This document shows, piece by piece, positions 24,854-34,353 of a DNA stretch of 64,000 nt. This DNA comes from an uncultured Bacteroidales bacterium (GTDB lineage: Bacteria; Bacteroidota; Bacteroidia; Bacteroidales; Paludibacteraceae): NCBI GenBank assembly GCA_946414805.1, contig CAMKPZ010000006.1, positions 62,001 through 126,000 on the forward strand, written 5' to 3'. Below the pieces are notes generated by a model. That model saw only the letters and a program-made list of their open reading frames with translations, ran no database searches and was not told the origin of the DNA. The translations under genes and the position numbers were made by a program. How positions within the stretch are numbered: the stretch's first letter is position 1; every line of letters begins with the position of its first letter.

Positions 24854-25345
24854 TTATTTAATTCCCAGTTCTTTTTTGACAGCCGGCGTGACATCCACGG
24901 CATCCGGTCCGATATGCACCATTGCAGCGGAGTCGAAGATATAGGTATATCCGTCGCGTGTTCCGACAGCCTCAATAGCCTTGGTCATTTTCTCATGCAC
25001 CGGCGTGAGCAGTTCCTGCTGCTTGCGCTGGATGTCCTGCTCTGCGGTCTGGTAGAAGAGCTGGATACGCTGCTGCATCTCCTGCAGTTCCTGCTGGCGG
25101 ATCTGTTTTACCGCCTCAGCCATCGTAGCCTCCTGAGCCTGATAATCCTGGTACTTCTTCTGGAACTCCTCGTTCATCGAAGCCAACTGATTCTCATACT
25201 GGCCCTGGATGGTATCCATCTTCTGTTTCACCTGGTTCACCTCGGGCATCTGCGCAAAGAGCTCCTGCGTATTGATGTGACCGAATTTCTGTGCGCTGAC
25301 AGCCAACGGCAAGATCAGCATCATTGCAATAATAAATTTCTTCAT
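24854..25345 (-). CDS. OmpH/Skp-family periplasmic chaperone
   Basis: A 163-aa protein with a signal peptide ending VSA-QKFGHIN, then two long helices rich in Gln and Glu (about 30-125), as in the Skp tentacles. It escorts outer-membrane proteins to BamA. It is the second of two OmpH genes downstream of bamA. Confidence 0.88.
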   Translation of the reverse strand: MKKFIIAMMLILPLAVSAQKFGHINTQELFAQMPEVNQVKQKMDTIQGQYENQLASMNEEFQKKYQDYQAQEATMAEAVKQIRQQELQEMQQRIQLFYQTAEQDIQRKQQELLTPVHEKMTKAIEAVGTRDGYTYIFDSAAMVHIGPDAVDVTPAVKKELGIK

Positions 25346-25401
25346 TGTTTTGATATTTTATGATTTTTGATTTGCTTGTTAGAAAAATGTTCTATGGTGA
25401 G

Positions 25402-25938
25402 TTATTTCGCGCCTAATTTCCGGAGCACCTGGTCGGACACATCCAGTTTGGAGGACATGTAGATGAGCGAAGGGTCGGCGGCACGGTCCTTGACGACATC
25501 GATCCGTTTCTCGTTCGCCAGATCCTGAATGGCATTATAGATCTCGTCCTGAATAGGCTTGATCAACGCCTCGCGTTTCTTGTACAGTTCCCCTTCCTGG
25601 CCGAAATACTTACGCTTGAGTTCCAGCACCTCCTGCTCTTTCTGCACGATCTCCTGTTCGCGCTGGGTTCTCATTGCCTCGGAGAGGAAGATCTGCTCGG
25701 TCTGATAGTTGGTAGCCATGACGCGCGCCTCCTGCTGCGCCGCTTCAATCTCTTTCTGCCAGCGTTTGGAGAGCATCGACAACTGTTCGTTCGCCTGCTC
25801 ATACTGCGGCAGATTCTTCAGGATATACGCCATGTCGATATAGGCTACTGACTGGTCTTTGGCAAAAGCCATGCCAGAAAGCAGCAGAGCGGCAATTATA
25901 ATTGAGAATTGATAATTGAGAATTGAGAATTTTTTCAT
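25402..25938 (-). CDS. OmpH/Skp-family periplasmic chaperone
   Basis: A 178-aa protein: signal peptide, VAYIDMAYILKNLPQYE at the mature start, a long coiled region and LDVSDQVLRKLG at the end. It is paralogous to the next gene. The signal peptide is unusual: residues 3-15 (FSILNYQFSIIIA) are encoded by a short iterated repeat (about 25892-25931, GAATTGATAATT units). Confidence 0.88.
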   Translation of the reverse strand: MKKFSILNYQFSIIIAALLLSGMAFAKDQSVAYIDMAYILKNLPQYEQANEQLSMLSKRWQKEIEAAQQEARVMATNYQTEQIFLSEAMRTQREQEIVQKEQEVLELKRKYFGQEGELYKKREALIKPIQDEIYNAIQDLANEKRIDVVKDRAADPSLIYMSSKLDVSDQVLRKLGAK

Positions 25939-25996
25939 TGTTGTCTGGTGTTTTATAGTTTAACTATTCGAACTAGTTTATCTAGTTTTACTAGTT

Positions 25997-28588
25997 TTAT
26001 AATTCTTGTCCGAGGACGAAGTGGAACTGGCTTCCGCCATACTGTTTGGAGCCGTTGATATCGTCGAATCCCCAACCCCAGTCGATACCCAGCAGACCGA
26101 ACATCGGCAGGAAGATACGCACGCCGACACCGGCTGAACGCTTGAGGTTGAAGGGGTTGTAATCCCTGATGTCCGAGAAGCAGTTACCCGCCTCCACGAA
26201 GGCGTGAGCCCATATCGTAGCGTTCTGCTCCAGCGAGATCGGGTAACGGAGCTCCATCGTGAACTTGTTATAGAGATAACCCATGTTACGCCCCGTAGCC
26301 ACATCGTAGGGCGTCAAGGAGCCCGACGAATAACCGCGCATGGAGACATACTCGGTCGAATAACTGGTGTACGCCGACATACCGTCTCCACCCATATAGA
26401 AGGACTCGAACGGCGATTTCGCATGCTGGTTGTAATGGCCCAGATAGCCGAACTCAGCCCTTGTCATCAGCACCAGTTTGCTGTCCCTGGTAAGCGGCGT
26501 GAAGACCTTACCCGAGAATTTCCATTTATGATACTCGATCATGTGGTATTTCTCCGAAGCGGTCATCTGCGAGTAGTCCTTTCCGCTGAACAGCGACCAG
26601 GGCGGAGTGATCTTCAATCCCAGCGTGAACTGGCTGCCGCGGCGTGTATAGATCGGGTTGTCGATAGACGAACGCGAGATCTGGAGGTTCAGCGCCAGGT
26701 TATGGGACGTACCGTCCGAGATCAGGAGGTAGGGCCAGTCCTTCATCATATACATCTGATAACTGATCTCGCCGTAGAACGTGAAATAGTCATCCGGCCA
26801 TCGGAGCCTCTTACCGTAACCGATCGAGATACCGAGCGTACGCAGGTATTTATCCTTATCCGCCTCCGATTCCGCCAGCTGCTGGTAATAATTGCTGTTG
26901 CCGGAATAGTAGTAGTAATTGGAATAGGTGTTATAGAGGTTCTGGTACGCCTTCTGGTAGCGGCTCGAATAACCGGTCTGGTTAGCGAAATAGATGCTGG
27001 CGGAGAGGCTGTTCGGACGCTTGCCGCCCAACCAGGGTTCGAGGAAGGAGATCGAAGCGGAAGTATAATATATACCGTTCGTGCGCGCGTTAATAGAAAA
27101 GGTCTGCCCCTCGCCCTGCGGCACGATGCGGTAAGATTTCTTGTTGAAGAGGTTCTGGATTGCGAAGTTAGTGAACTTCAGACCTAACGATCCCACCAGA
27201 CCGGTAGCACCCCATCCGAGCGAGAACTCGATCTGGTCGGACGATTTGGTCTCCAGCTGGTAGGTGATATCCACCGTTCCCTCCTCGGGGTTCGGCTGGA
27301 TATCCGGCACGAGTTTCTCCTGGTCGAAATGCCCCATCTGCGCCAACTCACGAAGCGAACGCATGATATCCGATTGGGAATAGAGCTGACCGGGTTTGGT
27401 GTACAGTTCACGGCGGACAACGTGCTCATAGACCCTTGTGTTTCCAACGATCCTGACCTCATTGATCGTAGCCGGTTTGCCCTCGTACATACGCATCTCG
27501 AAATCAATCGAGTCGTTCTCCACATTGACCTCCACCGGCTCAACGTTGAAGAAGAGATAGCCGCGGTCGGTATAGAGTTTGCTCACCGCGTCGTCATCGC
27601 CCGTGAGCCGGTCGTTGAGGGTCTTGAGGTTATAGACATCGCCCGGCTTGACACCCAGCGTAGCATCCAGAAACTCATAGGGATAGACGGTGTTACCCAC
27701 CCATTTGACGGAGCGGATATAGTATCTGTCGCCCTCGCTGATGGTCATATAGACATCCACGCGGGTCGGATCGTCCGGATTGGGCACCACCGAGTCCGCC
27801 ACGATATAGGCATCGCGGTAACCGTACTCGTTGTATTTCTCGATGACCGCCTGTTTGTCTTTCTCATACTCCTCGGTAACGAATTTCTTGGTGCGGAAGA
27901 GGTTGATGATATTATTGTCATTGGTCTTCTTCATCGCCTTGTTGATCTGCAGATCCGTCAGCGCCTTGTTACCCGTGATAATGATCTTTCCCACTTTCGT
28001 TTTCGCTTTCTTATCCACTCCGATCAGCACCTTCACGTAGCCCGGATGGTCCTGATCGTTACGCTGGATGACATGCACCTCCGCGTTATGGAATCCTTTC
28101 TCCGCCAGGTATTTCTTGATGACCGTCTTGGCATGATCCTCCAGGTTCGGCGTCATCTGCGAGCCCTGACGGATACCGGCTTTCACCTCTACATCCTCCT
28201 TCTCGCTTTTCTTGAGGCCTTCATACCTCACTTCGCTGATACGCGGGCGTTGTTCCAGCGCGATGACCAACCAGATCTTATTGCCTTCTATCTTCTTGGC
28301 GCGGATCTTCACGGACGAGAAGAGACCTTGTTTCCAGAAGCGTTTGATCGCCTTGGTGATCTGTTCGCCCGGCACTTCGATCCTGTCTCCCACAGCCAAT
28401 CCCGAGAACCCGATCAAGACGAAGTCCTCGTAACTGTCCGCACCTTCCACCTCGATACCGGCTATCTCGTAGGTCTTCCGCGTCATTCCGTACTCGATCT
28501 CCGGCACGGACGGGCTCACGATGCTATCTTCCGCCCAAGCGAACACCGATAGCACAGCGATACATAATATACTGAGAATTCTTTTCAA
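25997..28588 (-). CDS. bamA: Outer-membrane protein assembly factor BamA
   Basis: An 863-aa protein: signal peptide, five POTRA domains (about 30-460), then a 16-strand barrel (about 470-863). The family RGY/RGF loop appears as VSMRGYSSG. The start codon is TTG at 28588, followed by a proper signal peptide; no in-frame ATG precedes it. It inserts barrel proteins into the outer membrane. Upstream is uppS, downstream the two OmpH chaperones. An ACTAGTTT-type iterated repeat lies at 25958-26000. Confidence 0.93.
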   Translation of the reverse strand: MKRILSILCIAVLSVFAWAEDSIVSPSVPEIEYGMTRKTYEIAGIEVEGADSYEDFVLIGFSGLAVGDRIEVPGEQITKAIKRFWKQGLFSSVKIRAKKIEGNKIWLVIALEQRPRISEVRYEGLKKSEKEDVEVKAGIRQGSQMTPNLEDHAKTVIKKYLAEKGFHNAEVHVIQRNDQDHPGYVKVLIGVDKKAKTKVGKIIITGNKALTDLQINKAMKKTNDNNIINLFRTKKFVTEEYEKDKQAVIEKYNEYGYRDAYIVADSVVPNPDDPTRVDVYMTISEGDRYYIRSVKWVGNTVYPYEFLDATLGVKPGDVYNLKTLNDRLTGDDDAVSKLYTDRGYLFFNVEPVEVNVENDSIDFEMRMYEGKPATINEVRIVGNTRVYEHVVRRELYTKPGQLYSQSDIMRSLRELAQMGHFDQEKLVPDIQPNPEEGTVDITYQLETKSSDQIEFSLGWGATGLVGSLGLKFTNFAIQNLFNKKSYRIVPQGEGQTFSINARTNGIYYTSASISFLEPWLGGKRPNSLSASIYFANQTGYSSRYQKAYQNLYNTYSNYYYYSGNSNYYQQLAESEADKDKYLRTLGISIGYGKRLRWPDDYFTFYGEISYQMYMMKDWPYLLISDGTSHNLALNLQISRSSIDNPIYTRRGSQFTLGLKITPPWSLFSGKDYSQMTASEKYHMIEYHKWKFSGKVFTPLTRDSKLVLMTRAEFGYLGHYNQHAKSPFESFYMGGDGMSAYTSYSTEYVSMRGYSSGSLTPYDVATGRNMGYLYNKFTMELRYPISLEQNATIWAHAFVEAGNCFSDIRDYNPFNLKRSAGVGVRIFLPMFGLLGIDWGWGFDDINGSKQYGGSQFHFVLGQEL

Positions 28589-28606
28589 CTCTTACTCGTG
28601 ATTTGG

Positions 28607-29350
28607 TTACTTACTGACCTGTTCGGATGTCTTGCCGAAACGTCTCTCTCTCTTCTGATAATCGATAATGGCCTTATACAACTCTTCCTCCGTAAACTCC
28701 GGCCAGAGGCAGTCGGTGAAATACAACTCGCTGTACGCCAGCTGCCAAAGCAGGAAATTGCTGATCCGGTATTCTCCGCTGGTACGGATCAGCAGGTCCG
28801 GATCGGGCATCTCGCGGGTGGTCATCAGTGAGGATACCAGCTGCTCATTCACCTCTTCGGCACGCAGCGTACCCGCTTGCGCGCGACGGACAGCCTCCTG
28901 CACAGCCGCTGTGATCTCCCACCGCGCCGAATAGCTGAGCGCTATCACCATCGTCAGCCCCGTGTTACGGCTTGTCTGGTCGATACAGCCCAGGAACTTA
29001 GCCCGTGTGTTCTCCGGCAGACGGCTGATATCGCCGATCGTCTGCAGACGCACGTTGTTCTCCATGAGCGTAGGCGTCTCTTTCGCAATCGTATCGACCA
29101 GCAGCGTCATCAGCGCATCCACCTCCTCTTTCGGACGATTCCAGTTCTCGGTAGAGAACGTATAGAGCGTGAGGTATTCGATCCCCAATTTGGTTGCCGC
29201 TACAGTGATGTTATGCACGGTCTGAACGCCCTGTTTATGGCCGAACATACGCGCCAGGCCCTGTTTCTTCGCCCACCGTCCGTTGCCATCCATGATGATT
29301 GCAATGTGGCGCGGCAAACGATCCTTGTCTATCTGTTGTGTATAATCCAT
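28607..29350 (-). CDS. uppS: Isoprenyl (undecaprenyl) diphosphate synthase
   Basis: A 247-aa protein with HIAIIMDGNGRWAK (catalytic Asp21), TLYTFSTENWNRP, RTSGEYRISNFLLWQ and an ELYFTDCLWPEF end. It makes the C55 lipid carrier for wall synthesis. Followed by bamA 19 nt later. Confidence 0.95.
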   Translation of the reverse strand: MDYTQQIDKDRLPRHIAIIMDGNGRWAKKQGLARMFGHKQGVQTVHNITVAATKLGIEYLTLYTFSTENWNRPKEEVDALMTLLVDTIAKETPTLMENNVRLQTIGDISRLPENTRAKFLGCIDQTSRNTGLTMVIALSYSARWEITAAVQEAVRRAQAGTLRAEEVNEQLVSSLMTTREMPDPDLLIRTSGEYRISNFLLWQLAYSELYFTDCLWPEFTEEELYKAIIDYQKRERRFGKTSEQVSK

Positions 29351-29357
29351 AGTCTTT

Positions 29358-30053
29358 TTAATAGTTACATGTGCGGCATTCTCTCCCGGATTTGCCGAAC
29401 TCGATCACGATACCGGCGGTAAGCATACCCGTCAGATCGCAGTTCATCCAGTTCCAGCCGTTCAGCTGGTGTTTGTTATCCAGCGTCTCGCGGCCCTCCA
29501 GATTGTCCGCCATAAAGATATTATGCTGCCATGCGATGTTCAGCCCGCAATGCTCGGAGAACTTCCATTTGAAGCCTATTCCCAGCGGGATATATGCCAT
29601 CGCGTTAGTTTTTGCGTCACCTAATCCGTATACACCGGCACCCACCCCCAGGAAGATATACGGCGTATATGGTCTGATCCGTTTGTCCAGCCGGTTGGCT
29701 TTCCCGAAACGGAAGAAATTAAACTCCGCCATCACATCCACATTCACCATCTGGCTCTGCCATTTGGTATCCAATTTCTCACCCCGGATCGTATAATCGT
29801 TTCCCGTGATCCGCTGGCCGGAAGCCTTCAGCTGCAGCGCCCAGCGCCGGGTGAACTTATACCGCAGGTGCACGCCGTACGCCTCACGCGGATGCATGAA
29901 GATATGCGGCGCAGCATCGCCCACATAATAGCCGCAGCCGGCTTGCAGGCCCAACTCGCATAAGTACGGCCGCTCCTCTGCGTACACTCCGCCTCCCAGG
30001 CACAAAAATAATGCCACGAGAATGCTATATCCTATTTTTTTATCTTTTCTCAC
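29358..30053 (-). CDS. DUF6089-like outer-membrane beta-barrel protein
   Basis: A 231-aa protein from GTG at 30053, with a signal peptide ending GVYA. Alternating aromatic strands (AWQHNIFMADNLEG and others) indicate a small eight-strand barrel. This family is found just upstream of uppS-bamA in many Bacteroidota, which suggests an envelope role; the exact function is unknown. It is 7 nt from both neighbours. Confidence 0.75.
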   Translation of the reverse strand: MRKDKKIGYSILVALFLCLGGGVYAEERPYLCELGLQAGCGYYVGDAAPHIFMHPREAYGVHLRYKFTRRWALQLKASGQRITGNDYTIRGEKLDTKWQSQMVNVDVMAEFNFFRFGKANRLDKRIRPYTPYIFLGVGAGVYGLGDAKTNAMAYIPLGIGFKWKFSEHCGLNIAWQHNIFMADNLEGRETLDNKHQLNGWNWMNCDLTGMLTAGIVIEFGKSGRECRTCNY

Positions 30054-30060
30054 AAACGAC

Positions 30061-31434
30061 TCACCCTTTGATCAACAGTCTGAACGCATCCGTCACTTTC
30101 TTCACCGGCACCACCTGGATCGTGAACCGCTTGGCATCCACTTTCTGGTCCGCCGGAACCAGGATCCGCGTGAAGCCCAGTTTCTGCGCCTCCGCGATAC
30201 GTTGTCCGATGCGGTTCACCGGCCGTATCTCTCCCGCCAGCCCCACTTCGCCGCAGAGGCTTGTCCCGGGGTCCAGCGCTATATCCATATTACTGCTCAG
30301 CACGGCAGCCAGCACCGCCAGATCGATTGCGGTATCCTGCACCCGCATGCCTCCGGCTATATTGAGGAACACATCTTTCTGCAGCAGTTTGAATCCCACG
30401 CGTTTCTCCAGCACCGCCAGCAGCATATTCAGCCGTCTGCCGTCAAAACCTGTCGACGAGCGTTGCGGCGTGCCGTAGGCAGCGGAGGAGACCAACGCCT
30501 GGACCTCGATCAGGAAAGGTCTTACGCCCTCTACCGCCGCAGCGATAGCGATACCCGACAAGCCCTCGCGTGCCGTTGAGAGCAGTAATTCCGAGGGGTT
30601 GCTCACTTCGCGCAGGCCGTCCTGACGCATCTCATAGATCCCTAACTCCGAGGTTGAGCCGAAACGGTTCTTCTGCGCCCGGAGGATACGATAGGTATAA
30701 TGCTGGTCTCCCTCGAACTGGAGCACGGTATCCACGATATGTTCCAGCACTTTCGGACCCGCCAGAGAACCCTCTTTGTTGATATGTCCGATGATGATGA
30801 ACGGTATATTACGTGTCTTGGCGAACTCCATTATCCGCGCCGCACACTCCCGCACCTGGCTCAACGAACCGATCGTAGCATCGACCGCATCCGTTCCGAT
30901 CGTCTGGATCGAATCGATCACCACCAGTTCCGGTTCCAAGTCCTTCACCTGATCCAGAATACGCTCCAGCGAAGTCTCGGAGGAGATATACAGGTTCTCT
31001 GCATTCCCCGCCAGACGCTCTGCGCGTAACTTCAACTGCCGCACGCTCTCTTCGCCGGAAGCATAGAAAGTCTTGCGTTCGCCTTGCTGCATGAGCACCT
31101 GCAGCGCCAGAGTCGATTTGCCGATACCCGGTTCACCGCCCAACAGCACCAGACTTCCCGGCACCAGTCCTCCTCCCAAGACACGGTTCAGTTCCCCGTT
31201 GCGCATATCGATCCGCATCTCTTCGGTAGCGACGATCTCCTGAAGGCGTTTGGGCAGACCGGCTGCGCCTGACAGACCGCTTACGCTGACAGACCGCTTC
31301 GCCGTAAGACCGCTCCGCTGTATGACCTCTTCTTCGTAAGTCCCCCACTCTCCGCAGACAGGACAACGGCCTAACAACTGCGGCGATTTGGCTCCACAGG
31401 ACGAACATACATATTGAACAGAAGACTTTGCCAT
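30061..31434 (-). CDS. radA: DNA repair protein RadA
   Basis: A 457-aa protein. Zinc finger CSSC...CPVC (Cys10, 13, 24, 27), Walker A GGEPGIGKS (99-107), the RadA KNRFG motif, and a Lon-like C-terminal domain. It acts in recombination and branch migration. Residues about 39-57 (SGLTAKRSVSVSGLSG), between the zinc finger and the ATPase, are an in-frame iterated repeat of unit CTGACAGACCGCT, shared with murF. Confidence 0.93.
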   Translation of the reverse strand: MAKSSVQYVCSSCGAKSPQLLGRCPVCGEWGTYEEEVIQRSGLTAKRSVSVSGLSGAAGLPKRLQEIVATEEMRIDMRNGELNRVLGGGLVPGSLVLLGGEPGIGKSTLALQVLMQQGERKTFYASGEESVRQLKLRAERLAGNAENLYISSETSLERILDQVKDLEPELVVIDSIQTIGTDAVDATIGSLSQVRECAARIMEFAKTRNIPFIIIGHINKEGSLAGPKVLEHIVDTVLQFEGDQHYTYRILRAQKNRFGSTSELGIYEMRQDGLREVSNPSELLLSTAREGLSGIAIAAAVEGVRPFLIEVQALVSSAAYGTPQRSSTGFDGRRLNMLLAVLEKRVGFKLLQKDVFLNIAGGMRVQDTAIDLAVLAAVLSSNMDIALDPGTSLCGEVGLAGEIRPVNRIGQRIAEAQKLGFTRILVPADQKVDAKRFTIQVVPVKKVTDAFRLLIKG

Positions 31435-31480
31435 GGGTAATCGGTGACCGGTGATTGGTAATTGGTGACTGGTGATTTAT
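31435..31480. repeat. Short iterated repeat, GGTGATTGGTAATT family
   Basis: Units GGTAATCGGTGACC, GGTGATTGGTAATT and GGTGACTGGTGATT fill the gap between rnz and radA. A similar array encodes part of the glycosyltransferase at 58826-58868. Confidence 0.8.
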
Positions 31481-32286
31481 AACTCTATTACATTATTCTC
31501 CTCCGCCAGAACAGTGTTCTCAAAGATCGGTTTGGCTTCGTTCAGGAAGAGACTATGATCCTCGATCCGTGCGCTGTAATGACCTAATATCAGCTTTCCC
31601 ACACCTGCTTTCTGCGCGATAGTAGCCGCTTCGGCTGCCGTAGAGTGCTTCACCTCGCGGCTCCGCTCCGCCATCGACTGCAGGAAAGTGGACTCGTGGT
31701 AGAGCGTATCCACGCCCTTGATAATCGGGATGATCTTCTCGCTATACTGCGTGTCCGAGCAGTAGGCATACCGCTTGCGCGTCTCGTAGTCAAACGAACC
31801 GTCCTCCCTCTTCACGCGATGGGTCTCCTTGAAGAGAAAACCGCAGGTAGGCACACTATGCTTGAGCGGAACCGTCTCCACGCTCACCGTCCGATCTTCG
31901 TAGATCACCTCATGTTTGCGCGGGTTGACCGGATGGAAGATGATCTCGTACAAGCGGTCGTTGGCATGATAATCCAGCAGCGGACGGAGCAGTTTCTCCA
32001 GATCGGGATGCGCGTATATATGCATCGGCTGGGTACGTTTGAGCATGCCCAAAGTCGTCAGCAAGCCGATCAGGCCGAAGCAGTGGTCGCCGTGCAGATG
32101 GGAGATGAAGATATTATACAGCCGCGAGGTATGCACCCCCAGCCGCTGCATCGTCAGCAACACTCCTTCGCCGCAATCCACCAAGAATGATTTATCACAC
32201 AGTTCGACCAACTGCCCCGAAGGGGAAGTGGTCTTGGTCGGTTTGGCGCTTCCGCATCCTAATATGGTTACCTTTGCTTCGCTCAT
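31477..32286 (-). CDS. rnz: Ribonuclease Z-like metallo-beta-lactamase
   Basis: A 269-aa protein, a little short for RNase Z. It has the metal motif SHLHGDH (His63, His65, Asp67, His68), GCGSAKPT at the N-terminus, YCSDTQY, YHESTFL and LGHYSARI. The expected role is tRNA 3'-end maturation. All tRNAs in this window lack encoded CCA, consistent with RNase Z processing. Confidence 0.88.
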   Translation of the reverse strand: MSEAKVTILGCGSAKPTKTTSPSGQLVELCDKSFLVDCGEGVLLTMQRLGVHTSRLYNIFISHLHGDHCFGLIGLLTTLGMLKRTQPMHIYAHPDLEKLLRPLLDYHANDRLYEIIFHPVNPRKHEVIYEDRTVSVETVPLKHSVPTCGFLFKETHRVKREDGSFDYETRKRYAYCSDTQYSEKIIPIIKGVDTLYHESTFLQSMAERSREVKHSTAAEAATIAQKAGVGKLILGHYSARIEDHSLFLNEAKPIFENTVLAEENNVIEL

Positions 32287-32330
32287 TGTTTATTTTTGAT
32301 TTCCTAGGGTTCCTAGGGTGCCTAGGGGTC

Positions 32331-34316
32331 CTAGTTGTCCAGGTTGCCCAAGCGATCGAGGATTTGATTGCCGAGGGCGGTCTTTTTCGCGATATGCTCC
32401 AACACTGCTTTCACGAATGAGTTGGACTCAAAACTGCCGCGCACTTCCTCAAAATCCGCCTCCGCCTGTTCGCGGTCTCCATCGACACCGAAACCGGTCT
32501 GGCTGTTGAGATCAAACTCTTTGCGTGCATCGTTGTAAACCATCTTATCGAGTCCCACAACCGCTTCTTTCCATTGCTGAACCGTTTCGCAGAGCTGTTC
32601 CAGAGTCACTTCCTCCACACTGCATCCCCATACTTGCTCCAGTTTGTCCAACGCCCATGTCCACTCGTACGAGTAGTAGTGCGCGTGCATCTCCTGCAGT
32701 TTCGTCTGGATGGCAGCCAGAGTCAATCCACCTTCTTCGATCCCGTTCAGAAGATTGGTCACCTCGCTTTTCGGCGCTAACATTCCCGCCAGATCCACCC
32801 AGACTCCCAGGCCTATCCGGCTGTCCGGACGAAGCGCGGCACGCACCTCTTCCATCGTCCGCCATTCGCTCTTCTCCAGGCGGCTTATCAGACTGTTACC
32901 CAGGAACTTCTGAATACCGATCGTGTATAACTCGCGTCCGTGGCGAAGCGACGAATTGCGGATCTTGCAGTTCTTATAGCCATACACCTCCGTGTTCTCG
33001 CCGCTCAACGCCTGCAACTCATCCAACACCTCCCGTCCGCGCCACATTTTCTGCACCGTGTACGGGCTGAGCAGATTGAAGTTGATACAATCCAGCTTAT
33101 TGGGATCCTTGCGGTTATCGCGTTTCGGCCATTTCTGCGCATCGCGGATCGTACCCACCGTACGGAGGTTGGCGCCCGGCACGAGATAACTCTCCGAGTT
33201 GTTCTCAATCAGATAGGAGAACGGCAGATCGGATGTATCGGCATGATGGGTGTGACGGCCCATGACCAGCGAGAACGCGCCAACCTTGCTCGGCCATAAC
33301 AGATAACTGTCGCTGGTCGTCTTGGCTCCGCGCTCCGCCACGCCCTGATGGATCGGGCCTAATTTGTACATATGGTTCGACTGGTTAGAACCCGAACCCG
33401 CATTCAGGAACGAGAACATACCTGCGATAAGCAAGGTGCTCTTATGATGGGTCACGGTGTAGGGGCCTGCGAAGATCGCACACGCCTCTCCGTGCATTCC
33501 CTGGCAGTTACTGAAGAACAGACTCTCGCACGCGGAGTAATGTTTGTCAAAGATACAACCCTGGCCCACGAAGCACTTGTCCACCAGCGTACTGTCACCG
33601 ATCTCCACGCCCGAAGCAATGATAAAATCCACGCACTTCACGCCGCTCCCCAGACGCACCGGCGCCGCCTCATTGGAGTTGATCGTACCGTTCTTGAGAC
33701 GGCTGACACCCGTCAGCTCGGCATAATCGCCCACACGCACGTTCTTGATCGAACCGCAGTTGAGTATCCGCACATTATCGCCGATATAACCATGATCCGA
33801 CGCCTGCGCCTCGGCGTAAGCATCGATCATCCATTCCAGTTCACGGATCATTGCCGGACGGTGACGGTAAAGCGTGAGGATATACGCCAGGCTGGCACTC
33901 AGTTCGTTGAAGATCGGAATCTCACGTCCTCCGCCTTCGTTCATCACCGGCACACGTACGCCGTTGCCGAACGCAGTGCGTCCGTCCACCAGGATTGCGT
34001 TCACGTTCTCGATACAGGTGTTCGCACCGATATGGTAGTTGGCGATATAGTTATGGATGTTATAGAGATGCGCATCGTCGCCCACCTCGCAGTTATGCAA
34101 AGTGGCGTTGTAGATACCCGTATGAACGGTCAGTCCACCCGGCAGTTCGATCTCACGACGGAAAGCGCCGATCCTGTTCTTACCCGAGAAATTGGTCTCA
34201 CGGACATAGCGGGCGTCAAACGCCTCCGCCACCTCCACATCGTTCCAGTTCTTCGCCGAACACCCCTGTGCCTTCAGTTGCGCAATCTCTGCGCCCGTTA
34301 ATGAGCGGTAGTTCAT
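32331..34316 (-). CDS. DUF4954-family protein with left-handed beta-helix
   Basis: A 661-aa protein. The N-terminal 350 residues show hexapeptide-type repeats (GVRVPVMNEGGGREIPIFNE, GDNVRILNCGSIKNVRVGD, ISDSTLV-like turns), the fold of sugar acyl- and nucleotidyltransferases. The C-terminal half is helical. Conserved in Bacteroidales; I know of no proven activity, though sugar-nucleotide binding is a fair guess. A CCTAGG-iterated repeat lies at its 3' side (32300-32338). Confidence 0.8.
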   Translation of the reverse strand: MNYRSLTGAEIAQLKAQGCSAKNWNDVEVAEAFDARYVRETNFSGKNRIGAFRREIELPGGLTVHTGIYNATLHNCEVGDDAHLYNIHNYIANYHIGANTCIENVNAILVDGRTAFGNGVRVPVMNEGGGREIPIFNELSASLAYILTLYRHRPAMIRELEWMIDAYAEAQASDHGYIGDNVRILNCGSIKNVRVGDYAELTGVSRLKNGTINSNEAAPVRLGSGVKCVDFIIASGVEIGDSTLVDKCFVGQGCIFDKHYSACESLFFSNCQGMHGEACAIFAGPYTVTHHKSTLLIAGMFSFLNAGSGSNQSNHMYKLGPIHQGVAERGAKTTSDSYLLWPSKVGAFSLVMGRHTHHADTSDLPFSYLIENNSESYLVPGANLRTVGTIRDAQKWPKRDNRKDPNKLDCINFNLLSPYTVQKMWRGREVLDELQALSGENTEVYGYKNCKIRNSSLRHGRELYTIGIQKFLGNSLISRLEKSEWRTMEEVRAALRPDSRIGLGVWVDLAGMLAPKSEVTNLLNGIEEGGLTLAAIQTKLQEMHAHYYSYEWTWALDKLEQVWGCSVEEVTLEQLCETVQQWKEAVVGLDKMVYNDARKEFDLNSQTGFGVDGDREQAEADFEEVRGSFESNSFVKAVLEHIAKKTALGNQILDRLGNLDN

Positions 34317-34353
34317 CTTCGATTATCAGTTATCCGTTATCAATTATCCGTTA

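Noticed and set aside
27329..28552. Long plus-strand frame of 407 codons
   Set aside because: Antisense shadow of bamA; codon composition mirrors it.
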